Shown: positions 8,282-17,406, counted from the first letter of the stretch. The stretch is DNA of 64,000 bases from Streptomyces sp. L2 (GCF_004124325.1 NZ_QBDT01000001.1:4526001-4590000), one strand, 5' to 3'. Made by a program: numbers and translations. Notes: a model not told the origin generated them from the letters alone.

Positions 8282-9847
8282 ATGACCCCGAACGACAGCC
8301 ACAACAGCTCGCGCCCGGCAGCCACCGCGCTTCCCGCACCCGCGGCGCTTCCCACACCCGCGGCCGACCGGAGGCGGTGGTTCGCGCTGGCCATCGTCAT
8401 GACGGCGGCCTTCATGGACCTCGTCGACGTGACGATCGTCAACATCGCGATCCCCTCGATCCAGAAGGACGCGGGCGCGAGCTTCAGCCAGATCCAGTGG
8501 ATCACCGCGGGATACGCGCTGGCGTTCGCCGCCGGACTGATCACCGGCGGGCGGCTGGGCGACATCCACGGCCGCCGCCGGCTGTTCCTGATCGGCATAG
8601 GCGGCTTCACCGTCGCCTCCGCGCTGTGCGGCTTCGCCGCGAACCCGGAGATGCTGGTCGCGTCCCGCATCCTCCAGGGCGCCATGGCCGCGCTGATGGT
8701 GCCGCAGGTGCTGTCGATCGTGCACGCCACCTTCCCGCCGCACGAGCGCGGCAAGGTGTTCGGCATGTTCGGCGCGATCATCGGCCTCGGCGCGGTCTCC
8801 GGACCGCTGCTCGGCGCGCTGCTGACGGAGTGGAACCTGTTCGGGCTCGAATGGCGGCCGATCTTCCTGATCAACCTGCCGGTCGGCGTCGTCGCCTTCC
8901 TCCTCGGCCGCCGCTTCATCACCGAGTCCAAGGCCCCCAAGGCCCTCAAGCTGGACCTGGTCGGCGTGGCCCTGGTGACGCTGGGCCTGCTGATGCTGCT
9001 CTACCCGCTCACCCGCGGCCGCGAGCTGCACTGGCCGCTGTGGGGATACCTCTCGATGGGCGGCGCGGTCGTGGTGTTCGCGGCGCTGGTGGCGTACGAG
9101 CGGCGCAAGGCCGGCCGGGACGGCTCCCCGCTGATCGAACTGTCCCTGTTCCGGGTCAAGAGCTTCGCCGCCGGCATCGCCGTACAGACCGTCTTCGGTG
9201 TCGCGCTCGGCGTCTTCTTCCTGGTGTGGACGCTGTACATGCAGATCGGCCTCGGCTGGTCCCCGCTGCGCGCCGGACTGACCGGGGTGCCGTTCTCGAT
9301 CGCGGTGTCGACGGCGGCCGGGATGAGCGTGCAGAAGCTGGTGCCGAGGTTCGGCCGGAAGGTGCTCCAGGCGGGCGCGCTGGTGATGGCGGCGGGCGTC
9401 CTCGTCTACATCTGGGAGGCGCACCGGTACGGCCAGTCCATCGCCTCCTGGCAGATGGCGCTGCCGCTGGTCGTGATGGGCGCCGGGATGGGCCTGATCG
9501 TCGCCCCGCTGACCGACGCGGTGCTCTCCGAGGTGCCGCGCGAGCACGCCGGGTCCGCGTCCGGGCTGATCAACACCGTGCAGCAGATGGGCAACGCGCT
9601 CGGCCTCGGCCTGGTGTCGGTGGTGTTCTTCGGGAGCGTCGGTGAACGGCTCACCCGCGACCAGGTCGGACCGGCCTTCGTGCACGCCTTCCAGCACGCC
9701 CTGTGGTGGGTGGCAGCGATCATGGGCGTCATCTTCCTGCTGATGTCCGCGCTGCCGAAGCGTCCGGCGCAGCACGTGGAGGGCGGGGCGGCCGAGGAGC
9801 CCGCCTCCGCCGGGGCGGAGGAGCGGGAGCGGGAACTGGTGTCCTGA
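8282..9847 (+). CDS. DHA2-family MFS multidrug exporter
   Basis: This 521-aa membrane protein has VDVTIVNIAIPS in helix 1, GGRLGDIHGRRRLF in loop 2-3 and a motif C-like GAIIGLGAVSGPLLG in helix 5, as in 14-TM drug:proton antiporters. An Ala/Pro-rich N-terminal tail of about 30 residues precedes the first helix, and a charged tail follows the last. It is divergent from the WYL regulator. A duplicated hairpin follows the stop codon. The substrate cannot be predicted. Confidence 0.87.
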   Translation: MTPNDSHNSSRPAATALPAPAALPTPAADRRRWFALAIVMTAAFMDLVDVTIVNIAIPSIQKDAGASFSQIQWITAGYALAFAAGLITGGRLGDIHGRRRLFLIGIGGFTVASALCGFAANPEMLVASRILQGAMAALMVPQVLSIVHATFPPHERGKVFGMFGAIIGLGAVSGPLLGALLTEWNLFGLEWRPIFLINLPVGVVAFLLGRRFITESKAPKALKLDLVGVALVTLGLLMLLYPLTRGRELHWPLWGYLSMGGAVVVFAALVAYERRKAGRDGSPLIELSLFRVKSFAAGIAVQTVFGVALGVFFLVWTLYMQIGLGWSPLRAGLTGVPFSIAVSTAAGMSVQKLVPRFGRKVLQAGALVMAAGVLVYIWEAHRYGQSIASWQMALPLVVMGAGMGLIVAPLTDAVLSEVPREHAGSASGLINTVQQMGNALGLGLVSVVFFGSVGERLTRDQVGPAFVHAFQHALWWVAAIMGVIFLLMSALPKRPAQHVEGGAAEEPASAGAEERERELVS

Positions 9848-9870
9848 GCGGGGGATTCGCGGGGCCCGTG

Positions 9871-9931
9871 GCCCGGCACCGAGCGGCGGTGCCGGGCTTC
9901 GCGCTGTCCGGCACCGAGCGGCGGTGCCGGA
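9871..9931 (+). terminator. Tandemly duplicated terminator hairpins
   Basis: Two nearly identical hairpins stand in a row: arms 9871-9881/9887-9897 and 9907-9916/9922-9931, both with loop AGCGG. They arise from a roughly 36-bp direct duplication. They lie 23 nt after the exporter stop codon and probably terminate it. Confidence 0.65.
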
Positions 9932-10088
9932 CTTCGTGCTGTCCGCGGGCCGGATCCCTTCCGGGCGGGGGCCGGGGAGGGGAGTCTGATCGTGCCCGGT
10001 TCGTTTCCGAACCTGTTTACTTTCCGGGCCGACGGGCGTAGCCTCCGGGAAAACCACACGTTCGGGCATGAGGCGGAGGCAAACGGAC

Positions 10089-10850
10089 ATGTACGCACCG
10101 GAGCGGCAGCAGGAGATCCTCCGGATCGCCCGTGACGGCGGCCGGGTGGACGTGCTGTCGCTGGCCGCGGAGTTCCAGGTGACGGCGGAGACCATCCGCC
10201 GCGACCTGAAGGCCCTGGACCGCGCCGGTCTCGTCCGCCGGGTGCACGGCGGCGCCATCCCGGTCGGCCGTCTCGACTTCGAGCCGGACCTCGCCGAGCG
10301 CGAGGGCACCGCCGCCGACGAGAAGGACCGCATCGCCAAGGCGGCCCTCGCCGAGCTGCCCGCCGAGGGCACGATGGTCCTCGACGCCGGTACGACGGTG
10401 GCGCGGCTGTCCGCGGCCATCCCGCTGGAGGCCTCCCTCACCGTCGTCACGCACAGCCTGCCGATCGCCGCCCGCCTCGCCGACCACCCCGGTATCCAGC
10501 TCCATCTCGTCGGGGGGCGCGTACGGCACCGTACGCGCGCCGCCGTGGACGCGTGGGCGCTCCGCGCGTACGGCGAGATCCGCGCCGACGTCCTGTTCGT
10601 CGCCGCCAACGGCTTCTCCGCCGAGCACGGTCTGACCACGCCCGACCTCGCCGAGGCCGCGGTCAAGCGGGCCGCGATCGCCGCCGCCCGCCGCGTGGTG
10701 CTCCTCGCCGACTCCACCAAGCACGGCCAGGAGCACTTCGCCCGCTTCGGTGACCTGAGCGACGTGGACCTGCTGATCACCGACAGCGGGCTGAGCCCGG
10801 AAGACGCCGCCGTCATCGAGCGCGGCGGCACGGAAGTAGTGCGCGCATGA
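10089..10850 (+). CDS. fruR: DeoR-family repressor of the fructose operon
   Basis: This 253-aa regulator has a DeoR N-terminal helix-turn-helix (QQEILRIARDGGRVDVLSLA and VTAETIRRDLKALDRAGLVRRVHGGA). A sugar-phosphate sensor domain of the ISOCOT fold follows (LDAGTTVARLS; KHGQEHFARFG). The ATG at 10089 has a GGAGG ribosome site. An in-frame ATG at 10068 overlaps that site and is rejected. Its stop overlaps the fruK start by 4 nt (ATGA), so translation is coupled. Family members of this operon sense fructose 1-phosphate. Confidence 0.9.
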   Translation: MYAPERQQEILRIARDGGRVDVLSLAAEFQVTAETIRRDLKALDRAGLVRRVHGGAIPVGRLDFEPDLAEREGTAADEKDRIAKAALAELPAEGTMVLDAGTTVARLSAAIPLEASLTVVTHSLPIAARLADHPGIQLHLVGGRVRHRTRAAVDAWALRAYGEIRADVLFVAANGFSAEHGLTTPDLAEAAVKRAAIAAARRVVLLADSTKHGQEHFARFGDLSDVDLLITDSGLSPEDAAVIERGGTEVVRA

Positions 10851-11794
10851 TTCTCACCGTCACCCCCAACCCGTCCCTCGACCGCACCTACGAGGTCCCC
10901 TCCCTGGAGCGCGGCGAGGTCGTCCGCGCCACCGGGGAGCGCGTCGACCCCGGAGGCAAGGGCGTGAACGTGTCGCGCGCCGTCGCGGCGGCCGGGCGGC
11001 GCACGGTGGCCGTCCTGCCGCTCGGCGGGGCACCGGGCGCACTCGTCGCCGGCCTGCTCGACGCCCAGGGCATCGAGGTCGCCCCCGTCCCGGTCGCCGG
11101 GGCCACCCGCTCCAACATCGCCCTCGCGGAGGCCGACGGAGTCCTCACGAAGATCAACGCGCCCGGCCCGGAACTCACCCCGGCCGAGCAGGAACGGCTC
11201 CTGGAGACCGTGCGCGAGCAGTCGCCCGACGCCGACTGGATCGCCTGCTGCGGCAGCCTGCCCCGGGGGCTCGCCCCGGCCTGGTACGCCGATGTCGTCA
11301 CCCGGGCGCACGCCGGGGGCGCACGCATCGCGCTGGACACGTCGGGGCGTGCGCTCCTGGAGGCGCTGCGCGCCCGGCCCGACGTGGTGAAGCCCAACGC
11401 CGGGGAGCTCGCGGAGGCCGTCGGGCGCACCCTGGCCACCGTGGGCGACGCTGTGAAGGCGGCCGAGGAACTGCGCGGAATGGGCGCGCGTGCGGTGCTG
11501 GCCAGCCTCGGCGCCGACGGGCAGCTGCTCGTGGACGAGGCGGGCGTCTGGTTCGGCAGCGCGCGCGTGGACGCCGTACGCAGCAACGTGGGCGCCGGCG
11601 ACGCGGCGCTGGCCGGCTTCCTCATCGCCGGCGGCAGCGGCCCCGAGGCACTCGCCTCCGCAGTGGCCCACGGCGCCGCCGCCGTCCGGCTCCCCGGCAG
11701 CGTCATGCCCACCCCGGCCGACCTGGACCCGGCCGCGGTCACCGTCACGGCGGACATCCCCGCCGACCGCGAACTGACGGAGCCGGCGCCGTGA
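10847..11794 (+). CDS. fruK: 1-phosphofructokinase (PfkB family)
   Basis: This 315-aa cytosolic kinase converts fructose 1-phosphate, made by FruA, to fructose 1,6-bisphosphate using ATP. It begins ILTVTPNPSLDRTYEV as FruK proteins do. It carries the glycine-rich GGKGVNVSRA substrate motif near residue 37 and the PfkB C-terminal signature SNVGAGDAALAGF with the catalytic Asp in GAGD. It is translationally coupled to fruR. The gap to fruA is unusually long for a fru operon. Confidence 0.94.
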   Translation: MILTVTPNPSLDRTYEVPSLERGEVVRATGERVDPGGKGVNVSRAVAAAGRRTVAVLPLGGAPGALVAGLLDAQGIEVAPVPVAGATRSNIALAEADGVLTKINAPGPELTPAEQERLLETVREQSPDADWIACCGSLPRGLAPAWYADVVTRAHAGGARIALDTSGRALLEALRARPDVVKPNAGELAEAVGRTLATVGDAVKAAEELRGMGARAVLASLGADGQLLVDEAGVWFGSARVDAVRSNVGAGDAALAGFLIAGGSGPEALASAVAHGAAAVRLPGSVMPTPADLDPAAVTVTADIPADRELTEPAP

Positions 11795-12435
11795 ACGGGC
11801 GCGATGTGGTGGCGGGAGGCACCGGCGGTGTGGATCCCCGCGCCTTCCGGGGGCCGGTCACCGGTGCCGTGAGCGGCCTGGCGTGTCATGGGGTGCGTGC
11901 GGGCGTCGTGGGCGGCCTTGTGTCACTGGCACGTCCGCGCGGCGCGAGCGGCTTCGCGATGAATGGGGCGCGTGCGCGCGTTCCGGGTGCGCCTGTGTCC
12001 GAGTGGGCGCGTCCGGACGTCGCCGCGGGCGGGTTCGCGTCCGAAGGGGTGCGGGCCGGTGGCGGCGGCGGACTCCCGGTTCCGGCGGCGCGTCCTGGTC
12101 TTGGGAGCGTCTTCTGGTGTCGTGCGGCGCGTCCCGGGATCAGGCGGCTCGGTGGCAACGCCGGGGCTCCTCGGCCGGACGTCCCCTCCCCACCGGACGT
12201 CCCCTCACCACCGGACCCGGAACGGCGAGGCTCCTCGATACTCGCCGCACCGGCGGGCCCGCAGGGCACCCCGAGCCGCCCCGCCCGCCCCAGGAGGCGG
12301 GGTCTGCCCGGCCCCGCCTCCGGCCACCCGCCGGGTCACTCCCCGCTCCACCCCGCTGTTCCGCCGAGCACCCCCGTCCCCACCCCCGCCCACTCCACTC
12401 TCCGGGCGACACGCGTGCAGAGGAGCCCGCGATGA
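11791..12435 (+). other. Open frame exactly bridging fruK and fruA, doubtful gene
   Basis: The 637 nt between fruK and fruA contain one frame open end to end. It starts at a GTG that overlaps the fruK stop (GTGA) and ends in a TGA that overlaps the fruA start (ATGA). The 214-aa translation is low complexity: Gly/Ala/Arg-rich, then Pro/Ser-rich. No domain is recognisable, and its third-position GC looks lower than that of fruK. In DNA this GC-rich, such an open frame arises by chance fairly often. I record it because of the double 4-nt overlap but doubt it encodes a protein; the gap may be decayed sequence. Confidence 0.2.
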
Positions 12436-14609
12436 GCGACATGATCACCGCGGACCTGGTCGATCTCGACCTGTCCGCCGACACCAAGGAAGCGGCGGCG
12501 CGCGCCCTCGCCGAGCGCATGGTGAGCCTGCGCCGGGTCACCGACCTGGAGGGCTTCCTCGCCGACGTGGCCGCCCGTGAGGCCCAGATGCCGACCGGCC
12601 TCGACGGCGGCATCGGCATCCCCCACTGCCGCAGCACCCACGTCACCGAGCCGACGCTCGCCTTCGGACGCAGCGCCCTCGGCGTCGACTTCGGTGCGGC
12701 GGACGGCCCGGCCGACCTCATCTTCCTGATCGCGGCCCCCGCGGGCGCCGACGACGCCCACCTGACCATCCTGTCCTCCCTCGCCCGCCAGCTGATGAAC
12801 ACCGAGTTCACGGCAGCCCTGCGTTCCGTGGCCGACGCGGCCGCGGCCGCGGCGCTGATCCGCGGCGAGCAGGCGCCCCCGGCGGCGGGTGCGGCGGATC
12901 CGGGTGCCGCGAGCGCCTCCCCCGACTCCGCTGCGGCACCGGTGGCGGCCTCCGCCGGCGCCGCAGCGGACAACCCGGCCGCGGCTACCGGGCCCGCGGC
13001 GGGCGGTACGGCTCCTGCCGCCGGTCCCGCTGTGGACGGCAGGGCCCCTGCCACCGGGCCCGCGGCGGACGGCGCGGCCCCCGCGGCAGGCGTCGGCGGG
13101 GCGTCCGGGCGGCCCTTCCGGATCGTCGCCGTCACCTCCTGCCCCACCGGGATCGCCCACACCTACATGGCGGCCGAGTCCCTGGAGAACGCCGGGCGGG
13201 AGGTGGGCGTCGAGCTGGTCGTGGAGACGCAGGGCTCGGCCGGCTTCACCCGGCTCGACCCGGCGGTGATCCAGGCGGCGGACGCCGTGATCTTCGCGCA
13301 CGACGTCCCCGTACGGGACAAGGACCGCTTCGCCGGCAAGCCGACCGTTGACGCCGGTGTGAAGGCGGGCATCAACCGGCCCGCCGAACTCATCGAAGAG
13401 GTCCGCGGGAAGGCGGCGCGCGGCGAGGTGACCTCCGGCGCCGCCCCCACCCCGGTGGACCGGGCGGGCGACGCCTCCGAGGGCTACGGCACCAAGCTCC
13501 GCACCTGGCTGATGTCCGGCGTGAGCTACATGGTCCCGTTCGTCGCGGCCGGCGGTCTCCTCATCGCCCTCGGCTTCGCGATCGGCGGCTACGAGATCAA
13601 GTCCGCGCCGTCCGTCCTGCACCACTTCGTGTGGACCCAGTCCGACAGCTGGGGCGCCCTGCTCTTCCAGATCGGCGGCGTCGCCTTCGGCTTCCTCGTC
13701 CCGGTCCTGGCCGGCTACATCGCCTACGGTATGGCCGACCGGCCCGGCCTCGTCCCCGGCTTCGTCGGCGGTGCGATCGCCCTCACCATCAACGCCGGGT
13801 TCCTGGGCGGGCTCACGGCCGGCCTGATCGCCGGTGGCGTGGTGATGGCCATCCAGAAGGTCCGCGTCCCGGCGGCCATGCGCGGCATCATGCCGGTGGT
13901 GGTGATCCCGCTGATCTCCTCGGCGGTGGTCGGCTTCCTGATGTTCGTCGTCATCGGCAAGCCCATCGCCACCGGACAGAAGGGCATGACCGACTGGCTG
14001 AACGGCCTCACCGGCACCAACGCCGTCCTGCTCGGCGCCCTGCTCGGCCTGATGATGTGCTTCGACCTGGGCGGCCCGGTCAACAAGGTGGCCTACACCT
14101 TCGCCACGGCCGGTATCGCGGTGTCCGACCCCAGCGACTCCGCGATGAAGATCATGGCCGCGGTGATGGCGGCCGGCATGGTCCCGCCGCTGGCGATGGC
14201 CCTGGCCACCACCGTGCGCGGCAGGCTGTTCACCCACACCGAGCGGGAGAACGGCAAGGCCGCCTGGATCCTGGGCGCCTCCTTCATCTCGGAGGGCGCG
14301 ATCCCGTTCGCGGCGGCCGACCCGTTGCGGGTCATCCCGTCCTCCATGGTCGGCGGCGCGCTCACCGGCGCCCTGTCGATGGCCTTCGGCGCAACGCTGC
14401 GCGCCCCGCACGGCGGTGTCTTCGTGGTGCCGTTGATCGGCAACCCGTTCCTCTACCTGCTCGCCATCGCCGCCGGCATGTGTGTCACGGCGGGACTGGT
14501 GGTCGTCCTCAAGGGCATGCGCGGGGTGCCGCGGGAAGCAGTGGCCGGCGACGCGGCCGTGGACTCCGGGGCGGCGGCGAGGGAGGCCCAGCAGCCGGTC
14601 GCGGCCTGA
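12432..14609 (+). CDS. fruA: Fructose-specific PTS permease, EIIA-EIIB-EIIC fusion
   Basis: This 725-aa protein imports fructose and phosphorylates it at C1. The EIIA domain (1-145) carries the phospho-accepting His65 in GIGIPHCRS. A low-complexity Ala/Gly/Pro linker with repeated AAGPAADG-like units follows (about 145-225). The EIIB domain has phospho-accepting Cys237 in TSCPTGIAHTYMAAE. EIIC (about 350-700) has the multiple membrane helices of the sugar channel. The ATG at 12432 has a GAGGAG ribosome site. It completes the fruR-fruK-fruA operon; phosphate comes from PEP through EI and HPr encoded elsewhere. Confidence 0.94.
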   Translation: MSDMITADLVDLDLSADTKEAAARALAERMVSLRRVTDLEGFLADVAAREAQMPTGLDGGIGIPHCRSTHVTEPTLAFGRSALGVDFGAADGPADLIFLIAAPAGADDAHLTILSSLARQLMNTEFTAALRSVADAAAAAALIRGEQAPPAAGAADPGAASASPDSAAAPVAASAGAAADNPAAATGPAAGGTAPAAGPAVDGRAPATGPAADGAAPAAGVGGASGRPFRIVAVTSCPTGIAHTYMAAESLENAGREVGVELVVETQGSAGFTRLDPAVIQAADAVIFAHDVPVRDKDRFAGKPTVDAGVKAGINRPAELIEEVRGKAARGEVTSGAAPTPVDRAGDASEGYGTKLRTWLMSGVSYMVPFVAAGGLLIALGFAIGGYEIKSAPSVLHHFVWTQSDSWGALLFQIGGVAFGFLVPVLAGYIAYGMADRPGLVPGFVGGAIALTINAGFLGGLTAGLIAGGVVMAIQKVRVPAAMRGIMPVVVIPLISSAVVGFLMFVVIGKPIATGQKGMTDWLNGLTGTNAVLLGALLGLMMCFDLGGPVNKVAYTFATAGIAVSDPSDSAMKIMAAVMAAGMVPPLAMALATTVRGRLFTHTERENGKAAWILGASFISEGAIPFAAADPLRVIPSSMVGGALTGALSMAFGATLRAPHGGVFVVPLIGNPFLYLLAIAAGMCVTAGLVVVLKGMRGVPREAVAGDAAVDSGAAAREAQQPVAA

Positions 14610-14676
14610 CCCGGGCCGGCCCGCCTCTTGTCCCTTTGGCGTGCTGTGAGTTGTTCACGGCACCTGCGAGATACGT

Positions 14677-14706
14677 CACGGTCCGGGACCAAAGTCCCGG
14701 GCCGTG
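14677..14706. promoter_or_regulatory. 30-nt palindrome with a DosR/DevR-like core
   Basis: CACGG-T-CCGGGAC (14677-14689) mirrors GTCCCGG-G-CCGTG (14694-14706) around CAAA. The core GGGACCAAAGTCCC differs by one base from the GGGACTWWAGTCCC consensus of DosR/DevR (OsdR in Streptomyces). It lies 16 nt before the next start codon and 67 nt after fruA. It could instead be the fruA terminator hairpin, though no U-tract follows. Confidence 0.45.
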
Positions 14707-14722
14707 GTGTGTACTGGGGGCT

Positions 14723-14983
14723 ATGCCTGAGCATGTCTCGACTCTCCAGCTGGCCGGCGTGGTCTTTCTCGCCGTCGCGTCCCTGGCCTGGCTGATCGGG
14801 CTGACCCGCCTGGTCCGCCAGCTGTGCCGTCCCGGCGTCGAGTCCGCGGCGGGGTACCGCGCCGGTGCGCTCATGGGCCTGCCCCACCAGCGGCAGGCGG
14901 GGCCGCCGAGAGAGGTGGTCGAACTGACTCCGGCCGAGCAGGACGCGTTCGCTGGATTGGTTCGGCGGCTCGGGCACGGTTAG
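14723..14983 (+). CDS. Small single-helix membrane protein of unknown function
   Basis: This 86-aa protein has one hydrophobic segment near the N-terminus (LAGVVFLAVASLAWLIGL), then a basic stretch and a soluble tail ending VVELTPAEQDAFAGLVRRLG. A GGGGG ribosome site precedes the ATG. No family is recognised. The DosR-like palindrome immediately upstream raises the possibility of hypoxia or redox control, but function is unknown. A dispersed repeat/terminator follows the gene. Confidence 0.6.
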   Translation: MPEHVSTLQLAGVVFLAVASLAWLIGLTRLVRQLCRPGVESAAGYRAGALMGLPHQRQAGPPREVVELTPAEQDAFAGLVRRLGHG

Positions 14984-15030
14984 TTTTTGGGCGGCGGAGT
15001 GGTCCAGGGGGCTTGAGGTCGTTCTTCGGC

Positions 15031-15107
15031 CGCGGGTGCGTCGTGGCTGGTCGCGCCCGCGCGGCGGAGCCGCAGATCGACACAGCCCCGCGCCCTTTCG
15101 GGGCGCG
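15031..15107 (+). repeat. Copy of a dispersed Streptomyces 3'-end repeat
   Basis: The block contains GCGCCCGCGCGGCGGAGCCG, then an AGATCGACACAG segment and a hairpin CGCGCCC-TTTC-GGGGCGCG. It is nearly identical to the copy at 43065-43134. It lies between the converging ends of the small membrane gene and the DUF6227 gene, consistent with a bidirectional terminator cassette. Confidence 0.65.
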
Positions 15108-15149
15108 TCGCCCTGGCCCCCTTCGGGGCGCGGGCCGTTTCTGCCTCGG

Positions 15150-15911
15150 TCAGGGCTGGCGGGTCGCTCGGTGTTCCATTGCTGTGCGGGCTGCCGTTTC
15201 TGTGGTGTAGACCTCGCACATGTGGCGGCCGTCGGGGGTGGCCGTGTGCTCGACCTCCCACAGGGAGACCTCGCTGCCGTCGGGGAGCAGGAAGGCGTGC
15301 TCGTACAGGGCGAGGCTCAGGTTAGTGTGGCCGGTGCGGGCCGGGCGGCCGAACGCCTGGGTGATCTGGTGGCCCGCCGCGGTGGCCAGCAGGGCCGCCG
15401 TCTCGCGGTCCGGCCGGTCCGTGTTCTCCGCCCGGCGCAGCAGCCGGCGCACGTGGTCCGCCGAGTCCTCCGGCGCGTACACGTGCCGGGGCTCGGGGAT
15501 CGCCGACAGCTGCGTGAGGGCCGGGAGCTCGAAGTCCGGTGTGTGCGGGGGCAGCCCGAGCCGGCTCGTGGCCGTGTGCAGCTCCTCCTCGTCGACGTAC
15601 ACCTCGTGCTCGGTGCCGCCGCCCGGGGCGGTGTTGTGGACCAGCTCCCACAGGGTGACCGCCGAGCCGTCGGCGAGCAGCCAGGTGTGCCGGTACGTCT
15701 CCCGGTGCAGGCCCGCGCTGTGGTGAGCGGAGTGCAGCGAACTGTCGTGCGCCAGCGCGCAGTCCAGCCGTCGCAGCACCTCGTCGGGCAGCTCGAAGGA
15801 GTTCAGGGCCCGGCCGAGCAGTCGCGCGAGGTGCTCCTCCGGAGACTCCGGCGACTCGGCGGGTTCGTACGCTGCCGTCTCGTACGGAACGCTCAAGGTT
15901 TCTCCCGGCAT
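15150..15911 (-). CDS. DUF6227-type conserved Streptomyces protein
   Basis: This 253-aa soluble acidic protein is built from two similar halves. Each contains a segment of the type YRHTWLLADGSAVTLWELVH or YEHAFLLPDGSEVSLWEVEH followed by a YVDEEEL/YTTETAA-like element, so it looks like an internal duplication. I recognise it as the actinomycete DUF6227 family; function is unknown. A TTG at 15896, with GGGAG upstream, would give the common family start SVPYETAAYEP and may be the true start. The His-rich segment HDSSLHSAHHSAGLH is notable. Confidence 0.72.
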   Translation of the reverse strand: MPGETLSVPYETAAYEPAESPESPEEHLARLLGRALNSFELPDEVLRRLDCALAHDSSLHSAHHSAGLHRETYRHTWLLADGSAVTLWELVHNTAPGGGTEHEVYVDEEELHTATSRLGLPPHTPDFELPALTQLSAIPEPRHVYAPEDSADHVRRLLRRAENTDRPDRETAALLATAAGHQITQAFGRPARTGHTNLSLALYEHAFLLPDGSEVSLWEVEHTATPDGRHMCEVYTTETAARTAMEHRATRQP

Positions 15912-15996
15912 CGCTGCATGTCACCTTGTGGGTGCATACCGTAGCCCCTCGGTCGGACATCGTGCTCGGGAACCGGGAAAACGTCTGCCCGGAAAA

Positions 15997-16026
15997 CGCG
16001 CGGGCCGCGCGAGGAGTTCCCGCGCG
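15997..16026 (-). terminator. Hairpin after the L,D-transpeptidase gene
   Basis: CGCGCGGG (15997-16004) pairs with CCCGCGCG (16019-16026) over a 14-nt loop. It lies 29 nt past the minus-strand stop codon at 16055. Confidence 0.5.
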
Positions 16027-16054
16027 ACCCGGCCCCGCCGTCAAACCCTGCCGG

Positions 16055-17284
16055 TCAGGTGGCACTTCCGGCGACCCAGGCGCTCCAGGACATGTTCCAG
16101 CCGTTGAGGCCGTTGTCCGGGTCCACCGTCTTGTCGTGGGAGTTCTTCACGACGACGACGTCCCCGATGAGCGAGTTGTCGTAGAACCACTTGGCGTTGG
16201 TGGCGCCCTGGCCGCCCTTCACGTCCGCCATGCCGACGCAGCCGTGGCTGGTGCCCTCACGGCCGAAGGGCGGATTGCTCCGGCTGTACCAGTAATTGCC
16301 GTGGATGAACGTGCCGGACCGCGTCAGGCGCATCGCGTGCGGCACGTCGGGGATGTCGTACTCGCCGCCGAGGTTGACCGTCCTGCTGTCCATCCGGGTC
16401 TGCTGGAACTTCTCGGAGATCACCATCTGCCCGTTGTACGTCGTGTGCTGCGGGCTGCCCGTGGAGACGGGCACGGTCTTGATCGTCCTGCCGTCCCGGA
16501 CCACCGTCATGGTCTGGGTGCTGACGTCGACCGTGGACACCTGCGAGCGTCCGACGGTGAAGGACACCGTCTTCTTCTGCACGCCGGTGACGCCCTTCGC
16601 GCCTTGCACGCCCTCCAGGTCGATGTTCACCGTGACCTTGGAGCCGGCCTTCCAGTAGTGCTCGGGACGGAAGTCCAGCCGGTTGTTCCCGAACCAGTGG
16701 CCCACCACCTGCTGGCCGCTGCTGGAGTCGACCGTGATGTGCGACTGCACGGCCTTCTTGTCGGTGATCGCCTTGTCGAAGTCGAACCGCACCGGCATGC
16801 CCACGCCGACGGTCGTGCCGTTGTCCGGAGTGAACGTGCCGATGAAGCTGTTCGCCCGGGTGACGGTGGTGAAGATGGAGTTGGCGGCGGCGGTGAGCCC
16901 GTGCGCGTCCTTCGCGGTCGCCGCGATCTGGTACTTCGTGCCGCGCTCCAGCTGGGCCTTCGGCTTCCAGCTGGTGCCGTCCGCCGATATCGCCCCCGCC
17001 ACGGCCTGTCCCGACCCGGCGACCGTCATCTTCACATCGGTCAGCTTGCCGCCGCTGACCTTCACACCGGTCGCGTTGATGGACGCGTTGGTCGCCCCGT
17101 CCTCGGACGAGATGACGATCTTCGCCGTCGACGTCTTCGGGGTGCTCTCCTTGTGACTGCCGGTGGCCTTGCCGTCGTCGCTGGCGCTGGCGTTGCCGCC
17201 ACAGGCGGTCAGGGTGAGGGCGCCGACCATCAGGGCGGCACAGGCCACCAGTGTGCGCCGCGCTGCGGTGTCCGGCGTTGTCAC
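16055..17284 (-). CDS. L,D-transpeptidase lipoprotein (YkuD catalytic domain)
   Basis: This 409-aa exported lipoprotein has the lipobox LTAC with the lipidated Cys28, so it is anchored to the outer face of the membrane. Two Ig-like domains (about 50-270, as in mycobacterial LdtMt2) precede a YkuD domain. The catalytic motif is HGNYW followed by SHGCVGM, where the Cys is the nucleophile. Such enzymes make 3-3 cross-links in peptidoglycan or attach proteins to it and are targets of carbapenems. It is transcribed away from the DUF6227 gene region and followed by a hairpin. Confidence 0.93.
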   Translation of the reverse strand: MTTPDTAARRTLVACAALMVGALTLTACGGNASASDDGKATGSHKESTPKTSTAKIVISSEDGATNASINATGVKVSGGKLTDVKMTVAGSGQAVAGAISADGTSWKPKAQLERGTKYQIAATAKDAHGLTAAANSIFTTVTRANSFIGTFTPDNGTTVGVGMPVRFDFDKAITDKKAVQSHITVDSSSGQQVVGHWFGNNRLDFRPEHYWKAGSKVTVNIDLEGVQGAKGVTGVQKKTVSFTVGRSQVSTVDVSTQTMTVVRDGRTIKTVPVSTGSPQHTTYNGQMVISEKFQQTRMDSRTVNLGGEYDIPDVPHAMRLTRSGTFIHGNYWYSRSNPPFGREGTSHGCVGMADVKGGQGATNAKWFYDNSLIGDVVVVKNSHDKTVDPDNGLNGWNMSWSAWVAGSAT

Positions 17285-17406
17285 GGGCTGCTCCAGGTTG
17301 GTGTGATGTGCGTGGTCCGTCCAGGCGTCAGGAGAGAGGGCCGGGACACCGGGGCAGGTTCCCGCCGGTGACCGTCAGCGCCCTGACGTGACAGAACCGC
17401 GACAAT

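Noticed and set aside
8258..11671. A giant minus-strand frame opposite the exporter, fruR and fruK
   Set aside because: Low-complexity His/Arg/Gly-rich translation without domains; the plus strand holds clear genes.
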